IMG/VR virus record: IMGVR_UViG_3300047316_000025
Location: 1 to 26,763 of that record
Length of the DNA: 26,763 bases
Strand: one strand, 5' to 3'
DNA from: a virus
Shown here piece by piece: positions 20,600 to 26,763 of this stretch. Each line of letters opens with the position of its first letter. Positions within the stretch are counted from its first letter, which is position 1. Below the pieces are notes generated by a model. It made no database searches, had not been told where the DNA came from, and worked only from the letters and a program-made list of their open reading frames with translations. The translations under genes and the position numbers were made by a program.

Positions 20600-23500
20600 A
20601 CGCACAACCGACATCGTTCTCCGGGCGCAAGTCGATAAGGCTCTCCAACCGCTCGATCAGGTTCTCCAGCGGGTCAAGCAACTCACGACGGTACTCGACC
20701 AGCAACGCGACGCCGCCTCTAAAGGCGACACTACGCTGGCCGAGTACTCGAAGGCACTTCGCGACGTAGAGAACGCCGCCAAAGATTTGTTGCGCGCCCG
20801 TGTCGCTCTGAACACGTACGAAGACAAACAGGCGACGCTTGCCACGAAGCAGCAGGCGGTCGCCACCGCGCGGCAGGCCCGTGACACGTTTCAGGCTACG
20901 CTGCCTGCCGATCCGACCAAGGCCCAGGAGCGCCAACTGGGCTCGTTGGAGAAGGCACTTCAGAAGGCTGAGAACCAAGCCAATACCGCGTCGCGTGCTT
21001 TCGAGAAAGCCGCTGCCGAAATGGAGCGTATGCAGATCGCCGTCGATAAGCTCGACGAGACGCACGCGCAAATCACGATCTTCCGCGATATGGCGAGCGA
21101 CGCACTCGCGGCGGGCAATGCGGTCAACGATACCCTGATCGCGACCTTGAAGGTTGCCCGTGCCGAGAAGGAGGCGAATGCCCAACGGATCGAGGATCGC
21201 GAGAAGTTACTTCGTGCGATAGCCAAGACTAACGCCGGTTTACGTGAGGAGGCTGAAACCGCCGAGGCTGCGGCGGCGAAAGACCTTGAGAACAAGCAGC
21301 GCATGTTGGCGCGTGTCAACGCCGGTCTGGGCGATCTCGGTGCGAAGCAACAAGCCGCCGATGCGCTGGAAGCGGCGAAGTTGCAGGAAACTGCCGAGAA
21401 GAAGCGCAACGCCGATGCCGAGGCGGCACAGAACAAAGCCAGAACGATCGCCCAGGCTAACGTAGGCATCGCGCGGCTAGAGGCGCAGGAGCGGGAAAAA
21501 GCTCTCGCTGTCGAGACAACGTTGCAGCAAGCCGCCGACAGGGCGCGGGCCGATGCTGCCCAAGCGGCAGAGAACAAAGCTAGAACGTTAGCCCAGGCCA
21601 ACGTTGGCTTCGCTCGGTTGGAAGCGGCAGAGCGCGAGAAGGCCATCGCTGCCGAACAGGCATTGCAGGAAGCCGCTGACAAGCAGCGGGTGGCCGACGC
21701 GCAGACCGCCGCCAAGGCGGAAGCTGCCGCCGAGAAGGAGCGTGCCGGTCTGGTCCAGGCGGTACGCAACGCCGAGACGATGGCGATGCGCGAGGATGCC
21801 AGGGCACAGGCGGCGACTGAAGAGGCTCTCGCGAAGCAGCGCAAGAAAGACGCCGATGAGTTCCAGGCGACGCAGGCGCGTCTGCGAGAGGCTGTAGCGG
21901 CTGTATGGGCGGAAGAGGCGGCGGACGCTGAGAAGGCCCGCCAGGGGGTCGAAGCCTTCGCGGCGTCGGCTGCGGCGGCGCTGGGGCGGGTCCGCGAAGC
22001 CATGGGCCACGCGGCGGCTCAGGCCGGGGCTGTGGGCGCTCCGGTGACCCTACCCGCCACCCCTCTAGCGGAGCAGGTCCGGACGGCGCTGGGGACGGCT
22101 CCAGGGGCCGCAGCGGGCGGGGGCACTTTGGGCGGTCTGCAATCGGAGATTGCAGCGATCACGGCGGCGATCAACACCGGTGCCGGTGCCGCCAAAAATT
22201 ACTCGGAAGAGTTGAAACGCCTCGACGCCGTTGCACGCGAAACTGTGCGTCAGTCTCAAATTATAGACTCGTTCCAGAAACAGAAAGAAGCTGCCAGGGC
22301 GGCACTGACCGCGTTCCACGATCTGGCCGAAGAGATAAAGGCGCTTGAGGCGGAAGCCGCCAAGGCGACCACGCCGGAGGATGTCGCGGAAGTTACTTCC
22401 AAAATTAACGCGGCACGTCGTCGGCTCGGTTCGGTGGAAGACGGCACCGGGCTTGCCGCTCAAGCACGAAAAGAGATTGAAGCTTTCGAGCAAGAAGCGG
22501 CTGCGGTAAACGCTCTGGGTATCGCGACGGATCGCGTCACGGCTGCGATGCGCGAACTGACCAACGTGGCTGTATCTACGTCGGCAGAACGCCAGACGAT
22601 CATGGACAAAGAACGCCTCGGAATTGAGGCGTCTGCTGACGCTATTATCGCCAATGCTCGCAGGACCGCCGCCGCGGTACAAACTACGTTGACGACGCCA
22701 GCCAGTGCGACTCCTACGTCAGTCGTTGCACAGGTTCAGGCGGTAGGCGGGGCCGGTCGCGGCACGGCTGCGGTTGACGATGTGACTGCTGCGACTGACA
22801 AGCTTGAAGCGTCCATGAGCCGGGGGCGGTTGACCGCTCAGACCTATAACAAGACCATGGACGAACTGTTTGCGGTTCAGCGGCAGATCGCCAGCGACGC
22901 TTCGTTGATCGACAATTTCAAGGCAACCGATGCGGCGTTCGGCAAGGCCAGCATGGCGTTCAACAACGCCGAGATGGAGTTGCTTCGTCTTAACGCGGCG
23001 GTCAAGGCCGGTACCGCCGACATACGCGAACTGCAACAGGCTGAAGCTGCGTTCGATCGTGCCAGTGCCGACCTCGAAAAACAGTTCAAACTGCATCAGG
23101 CGATCGACGCGCAACTGAAAGCGCGCAAGATCGACACGGCCAATCTGACCGCTGAGACGAACAAGCTGGTGCAAGCGTCTTCACGGCTCGCCACGGTGCA
23201 GAACACGGTTCAGCAATCCAGCGGCAAGATATTCGGGCTGTCGTCGTACCAGTTCCAGAACTTACAGTTTCAGGTCAACGACGTTATTACGCAGTTGTCT
23301 CTTGGCCAGGGGCTTATGCGGACGTTCGAGGCGCAGGCCGGTCAGATATTCCAAATCTTCGATCTATCTACCGCCGCTATGGGTCGAATGTTGGCCATCG
23401 GCGGGCCGCTCGTTCTTGTCATCCTGGCCATCGGCGCGTCTTTGCTGCGACTGAAAGAAGGCATTGACGCGCAACGGGAGTTCAATCACCAACTCGCCTT

Positions 23501-26500
23501 GAGTGCGGACGGAGCTGAGTACTCTTCGAAGGCGCTGGTCCAGATCGCTCGTGACCTTGAGAGGATGGGCGTCGCGTTCAGCGATGCGAAGGAGGCTGTC
23601 AAGACAGGTGTGCGCGAGGGGTTCAACCCTGATGCCATCGAGCGGTTCGGCAAGGCGGCGCATGACCTCGCTGACGTGACCGGCGGGGAGTTTAAGGACG
23701 CGTTCAAGCAGGTCAGCGTCATTGCGACCGGCTCGCTTCAGGATATCCTGAAGCTGAACGATCAGTACGGCTTTCTGCACGAGGCCGAATATCAGGCTAT
23801 CCAAGACTCGTTCAGGCTTGGTGACAGCATCGAAGGTCGAAAGATCGCGTTCCAATCGTTGCAGAACGCTCTGGGTAACGCGACCAAGGAAGGTATCGAT
23901 CCGTTCAGGGAGTCGATGCGCGATCTGACGAACGCTTGGCATGACTTCCTCGATGCCATTGCCAGTACTGGTTTGTTCAACGCGATAGCGGCTACGCTTC
24001 GCGCCATGGCCAGCGCGGCCAAAGAGCTTGCCGCCGACATGCGGTATCTGCGAGATAGCATCTGGGGTGGCGATGTTACCCAGCGCGTAAAAGTTGTTGA
24101 CGCGCAGATAAGTGTACTCAACGACAGAATTGCGCGGATGGTAACTCTGATCGAGTCGTTGCGGAAGCAAGGCACGCCGGAAAGCGATCCGACGCTGAAG
24201 CTGCTGACGGAGCAGGCGGTTAAGCTGCGGGAAGAACTAGAAGCCGCCAAGATCGCCAAGTACAATCTGACCCTGCCGGTACCGGTGGCTCCCGGCTCGC
24301 TCGGCAGTCCCGTGCCTGCCGGTGGGCCACTACCGGCTCAGTTCGCCAATCTTCCGTCACCGGACACGCGGGTAAACCGTGCGGTTCCTCCCGACATTCA
24401 GGCGATCATCGAAGGCACGTCCGCGATCACGGCGGTTAGCAAAGAGACGCTTTCCGCGCTCTATCGGCTTGAGGCAGATCGTAATCCTGACGGGTCATTC
24501 AAGACCAGCGCGGCAGGAGCGCGCGGGCCGCTTCAGGTCATGCCCGACACTTTCAACGAGATCGTGAAGGCCAACCAGGGCGTCTTCGACGAAATAGCGA
24601 AGGCTCTCGGTAAGGCGATCAGTATCGACATACCAGACTTCAACATCCTCGCCGGTGCGCTCTACTTCAAGAAGCAGGCTCAGACGTTCGGTAGTCCGGC
24701 GCTCGGTGCCGCCGCGTACAATATGGGACCGGGAGGTCTGCAAAGCGTACTGGCGGGGACGAAGCCGCTGCCGCGAGAGACGGCGCAATACGTTTCCAAC
24801 TTCACGGCAGCGGGCCAGGGCGGCGGTATCGGAAGTGACTTCCTGAAAACCGGTACCAATCAAGCCCAGATAAGTATGGATGAAATTCTCTATCAGCTTC
24901 GGAAAGAGATCATCAACAATCCGAACTCGCTGTTGCGCGGCGATGAGCGTATCGCATCGGATAATGCGCGTGTTGAACAGTTCGCCAAAGACCTCAGAGA
25001 GAAACTGAACACTGCGCTAGCCGGTCGGCAACCGACACCGGAAATCACGGCTGCGCTCAATGAACAGATCGAGAAGTTCCGGAAGCAGCTTGAAGATCAA
25101 CGCCTGAAGGAGATCCAGGACGCCAACAAGGTGGCGAGTGACATCCTGAAGTCTGCCCAGGATGCGGTGGACAAATCGAACAAGACTGATCCCGCCGCCC
25201 AGCGGCGCGTAGTGGATCGGGCGTACGACTCGCAACTCGAAGCTATCGAGATACAAATCCGGCAAGGCGCTACCGAGATCGCCAAGCAATCGCTTGAGGC
25301 TGCGCGAGATGCACTGCTAAAGGCGCGTGACGAAGCTCGCGAGAAAGCTACGATCGACGCGGATCGGGCCATCGTCGATACCATCGTTAAGGCTCGCGAT
25401 GAAACTATCAAGAAGATACAGGACGACTTCAAGACCGGCGCGATTAACGTGCAGGAGATGTTTCGACGGATTGCGGAAGCTACGGGGGTGTTCGGGCCAA
25501 AGATCAAGGAGGCTATAGAGAAGTCTAACGCTGACCTCAGACGTCAGCCGCAGACACCGGCTATTCAGGAACAGATAGCGAAGAATGCCGGGGTATCGCC
25601 TGAAGCCGATAAAGCTGGATTGCAGCAAGATCAAGCGACTGAGGCTCGGCGTAACGAACTTCTGACCGCTCGCAATAAACTGGAGGCTACGTATCAGGAG
25701 GAAGTTACTTCCGGCGCTCTGACGCAGAGCGAGGCTAACGAGAAGTCGATCACCGCGTACCAAAACGTGCGGGATCAGATCATCGCGATCAACGCGGAGT
25801 TGCAGAAGCAGATCGACCTCCAACTTGCGACCGGTAAGATAAGTCACGAAACCTGGGAGCAGATGTCGGCGGACATCCAGAAGACCAACGCCGACGCGCA
25901 AGGTCTGACCAAAGAGCAGAAGAAGTTCCAGACCGAGATAGAGAACACCGTTTCCGGCGCGGCTCTGCGTGGCTTCGAGGCGCTGGCAGACAACATCGGT
26001 AAGGTCATCGCCGGAACCGAAAAATGGAGCGACGCGGTAAAGAACATCGGAGTAGCGTTCGGACTGATGGTGGCGGATGTTCTAAAGGGCATCGCCGAAA
26101 TTATCTTGAAGGAAGAACTCCTGGCTCTCGTGAAGATGGGTATGAAAGCATTGACTGGGGGTGCGGGCGCTGCGACTAGTGTAGCAGGCGATATTCCTTG
26201 GGATTTACCCGCCGCGCACGCGGGCGGTATCGCGGGTGCTTTCAATATGAGCCGGTCGGGTATCAACCCTATGGTGTTCCTGAACGCACCGCGTATGCAC
26301 AACGGTGGGCTGGCCAGTGATGAAGTGGCGGCGGTATTGAAGAGTGGTGAAGAGGTTTTGCCAGTTAACGATCCACGTCATCGCTATAACCAGATGGGGA
26401 AATCTTCGGAAGTAACTTCCATGCCGAATATCCGACAAGTGTTGGTCATGGACCCGGCGCAGACCAGTGCAGCCTTAGCTGGCTCTCACGGCGAAAAAGT

Positions 26501-26561
26501 GATAATAACGCACATCAAGAACAACGCCGGTGCCATACGCGGCATCCTTAATCAAAGGTAA
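20589..26561 (+). CDS. Tail tape measure protein with lytic transglycosylase domain
   Basis: Tape measure of 1990 aa. Residues 1-~520 are almost continuous Ala/Glu/Lys/Arg coiled coil, including 47-residue repeats (from 235). A hydrophobic segment GPLVLVILAIGASLL lies near 939-953. Residues ~1275-1410 form a soluble lytic transglycosylase-like domain: catalytic Glu candidate E1295 in YRLEADRNP, AAGARGPLQVMPDTF, and AAYNMGPGG at 1375-1383, for peptidoglycan opening during DNA entry. The end carries HNGGLASDEVAAVLKSGEEVLP, common at tape measure C-termini (split here: HNGGLASDEV, AAVLKSGEEVLP). At the usual ~1.5 angstrom per residue the tail would approach 300 nm. ATG 20589 overlaps the T frame. 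Five palindrome copies lie inside. Confidence 0.93.
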   Translation: MATERTTDIVLRAQVDKALQPLDQVLQRVKQLTTVLDQQRDAASKGDTTLAEYSKALRDVENAAKDLLRARVALNTYEDKQATLATKQQAVATARQARDTFQATLPADPTKAQERQLGSLEKALQKAENQANTASRAFEKAAAEMERMQIAVDKLDETHAQITIFRDMASDALAAGNAVNDTLIATLKVARAEKEANAQRIEDREKLLRAIAKTNAGLREEAETAEAAAAKDLENKQRMLARVNAGLGDLGAKQQAADALEAAKLQETAEKKRNADAEAAQNKARTIAQANVGIARLEAQEREKALAVETTLQQAADRARADAAQAAENKARTLAQANVGFARLEAAEREKAIAAEQALQEAADKQRVADAQTAAKAEAAAEKERAGLVQAVRNAETMAMREDARAQAATEEALAKQRKKDADEFQATQARLREAVAAVWAEEAADAEKARQGVEAFAASAAAALGRVREAMGHAAAQAGAVGAPVTLPATPLAEQVRTALGTAPGAAAGGGTLGGLQSEIAAITAAINTGAGAAKNYSEELKRLDAVARETVRQSQIIDSFQKQKEAARAALTAFHDLAEEIKALEAEAAKATTPEDVAEVTSKINAARRRLGSVEDGTGLAAQARKEIEAFEQEAAAVNALGIATDRVTAAMRELTNVAVSTSAERQTIMDKERLGIEASADAIIANARRTAAAVQTTLTTPASATPTSVVAQVQAVGGAGRGTAAVDDVTAATDKLEASMSRGRLTAQTYNKTMDELFAVQRQIASDASLIDNFKATDAAFGKASMAFNNAEMELLRLNAAVKAGTADIRELQQAEAAFDRASADLEKQFKLHQAIDAQLKARKIDTANLTAETNKLVQASSRLATVQNTVQQSSGKIFGLSSYQFQNLQFQVNDVITQLSLGQGLMRTFEAQAGQIFQIFDLSTAAMGRMLAIGGPLVLVILAIGASLLRLKEGIDAQREFNHQLALSADGAEYSSKALVQIARDLERMGVAFSDAKEAVKTGVREGFNPDAIERFGKAAHDLADVTGGEFKDAFKQVSVIATGSLQDILKLNDQYGFLHEAEYQAIQDSFRLGDSIEGRKIAFQSLQNALGNATKEGIDPFRESMRDLTNAWHDFLDAIASTGLFNAIAATLRAMASAAKELAADMRYLRDSIWGGDVTQRVKVVDAQISVLNDRIARMVTLIESLRKQGTPESDPTLKLLTEQAVKLREELEAAKIAKYNLTLPVPVAPGSLGSPVPAGGPLPAQFANLPSPDTRVNRAVPPDIQAIIEGTSAITAVSKETLSALYRLEADRNPDGSFKTSAAGARGPLQVMPDTFNEIVKANQGVFDEIAKALGKAISIDIPDFNILAGALYFKKQAQTFGSPALGAAAYNMGPGGLQSVLAGTKPLPRETAQYVSNFTAAGQGGGIGSDFLKTGTNQAQISMDEILYQLRKEIINNPNSLLRGDERIASDNARVEQFAKDLREKLNTALAGRQPTPEITAALNEQIEKFRKQLEDQRLKEIQDANKVASDILKSAQDAVDKSNKTDPAAQRRVVDRAYDSQLEAIEIQIRQGATEIAKQSLEAARDALLKARDEAREKATIDADRAIVDTIVKARDETIKKIQDDFKTGAINVQEMFRRIAEATGVFGPKIKEAIEKSNADLRRQPQTPAIQEQIAKNAGVSPEADKAGLQQDQATEARRNELLTARNKLEATYQEEVTSGALTQSEANEKSITAYQNVRDQIIAINAELQKQIDLQLATGKISHETWEQMSADIQKTNADAQGLTKEQKKFQTEIENTVSGAALRGFEALADNIGKVIAGTEKWSDAVKNIGVAFGLMVADVLKGIAEIILKEELLALVKMGMKALTGGAGAATSVAGDIPWDLPAAHAGGIAGAFNMSRSGINPMVFLNAPRMHNGGLASDEVAAVLKSGEEVLPVNDPRHRYNQMGKSSEVTSMPNIRQVLVMDPAQTSAALAGSHGEKVIITHIKNNAGAIRGILNQR
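21202..21214. repeat. Dispersed palindrome, degenerate copy
   Basis: AGAAGTTACTTCG, both end bases changed, in the tape measure gene (read EKLLR). The inner 11 bases are intact. Confidence 0.6.
21291..21713 (+). repeat. Three tandem 141-bp (47-aa) coiled-coil repeats
   Basis: Units begin at 21291, 21432 and 21573, exactly 141 bases apart, with the protein pattern NKxRxxAxxNxGxxxLxAxE repeated; units two and three are nearly identical (NKARTIAQANVGIARLEA and NKARTLAQANVGFARLEA). Shortened or diverged units may flank them at ~21177 and ~21714. Gain or loss of units would change tape length and hence tail length in 47-residue steps. Confidence 0.8.
22388..22400. repeat. Dispersed palindrome, perfect copy (centre T)
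   Basis: GGAAGTTACTTCC in the tape measure gene, read EVTS. Confidence 0.95.
24831..24843. repeat. Dispersed palindrome, perfect arms (centre G)
   Basis: GGAAGTGACTTCC in the tape measure gene just after the transglycosylase domain, read GSDF. Confidence 0.9.
25700..25712. repeat. Dispersed palindrome, perfect copy (centre T)
   Basis: GGAAGTTACTTCC in the tape measure gene, read EVTS. Confidence 0.95.
26408..26420. repeat. Dispersed palindrome, perfect copy (centre A)
   Basis: GGAAGTAACTTCC in the 3' end of the tape measure gene, read EVTS, just after the conserved C-terminal motif. Confidence 0.95.
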
Positions 26562-26569
26562 GTCACGAG

Positions 26570-26763
26570 ATGGCCGGTCTGATCGCGCGTCTTAGACTAT
26601 TTGGAGTTGGGGCACCGATTGAGCACCATCACAAGGTGCTGGTGGACCATGCGCGCGGCAAGATTTATTCAATCACCTATGAGGCTATACGACGGTATCG
26701 GATTGCATTGGAGACGCAACTTGATCCGGAAGTGATGGTGAAATTAACACCGACTTCATTCTT
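26570..26763 (+). CDS. Minor tail protein, partial at window end
   Basis: Start of the gene after the tape measure, cut by the window edge after 64 codons. The ATG at 26570 follows the tape measure stop by eight bases, with AAAGG at 26553-26557 as possible ribosome-binding site. The visible part (GLIARLRLFGVGAPIEHHHK, then VLVDHARGKIYSITYEAIRRYRIALE) has no motif I can assign; by position it should be a distal tail or tail-tip protein. Confidence 0.65.
   Translation, partial: MAGLIARLRLFGVGAPIEHHHKVLVDHARGKIYSITYEAIRRYRIALETQLDPEVMVKLTPTSF

Noticed and set aside
23936-23948. Half-site TGACTTCC in the tape measure gene
   Set aside because: Left arm does not match (four mismatches); expected by chance.
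1550-26420. CRISPR-like array from repeated 13-mers
   Set aside because: Repeats are too short, 0.4-2.4 kb apart and within genes; no spacers or cas genes.
1-26763. tRNA, rRNA, integrase, attachment site, transposon
   Set aside because: None seen on either strand.

Overview
The window is a contiguous piece of a tailed double-stranded DNA phage or prophage with a long, non-contractile, lambda-like morphogenesis plan. Every gene I can support is on the + strand and nearly all are packed with 4-base (ATGA, GTGA) or TAATG/TGATG overlaps; the longest non-coding gap is about 100 bases. Base composition is roughly 55-60% GC by eye. A GcrA-like helix-turn-helix protein, a GpA-type terminase, a capsid-E/gpD capsid and DUF3309-like mini membrane proteins all point to a phage of Pseudomonadota, perhaps Alphaproteobacteria; the host cannot be fixed from this window. 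No integrase, repressor, lysis cassette, tRNA or CRISPR array is visible.

Layout. (1) 1-5.9 kb, replication/recombination: Enc34-type ssDNA-binding protein, family A DNA polymerase with proofreading domain, three small unknown genes, a VRR-NUC nuclease, a small acidic protein, a SNF2-type helicase and a 57-residue ORF. (2) 5.9-9.1 kb, packaging: HTH protein, zinc-binding mini-protein, small terminase (DUF1441-like), large terminase (GpA-like). (3) 9.2-16.9 kb, head: gpW joining protein, lambda-type portal, a 106-aa unknown, a fibre-like protein with DHxHP repeats, a tiny two-helix membrane protein, S49 protease with a nested scaffold gene, a gpD-type decoration protein carrying an inserted domain, a second tiny membrane protein, and the capsid-E major capsid protein followed by a hairpin terminator. 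(4) 17-26.8 kb, connector and tail: two small connector candidates, gpZ-like and gpU-like tail completion proteins, tail tube protein with an Ig-like C-terminal domain, a G/GT chaperone pair made by -1 frameshifting, a 1990-aa tape measure with an embedded lytic transglycosylase, and the start of the next tail gene.

The most striking signal is not a gene. A 13-bp palindrome, GGAAGT-N-ACTTCC, occurs 15 times without mismatch and at least 6 more times with one or two mismatches, scattered from 1.5 kb to the end of the window. It lies in non-coding gaps, across start and stop codons, and inside genes in all three reading frames (read as EVTS, GKLLP or GSNF). About 0.002 perfect copies would be expected by chance. 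This looks like a dispersed DNA-binding site system (stoperator-like repressor sites, a parS-like or genome-organising site, or something not yet described); its binding protein is not recognisable in this window.
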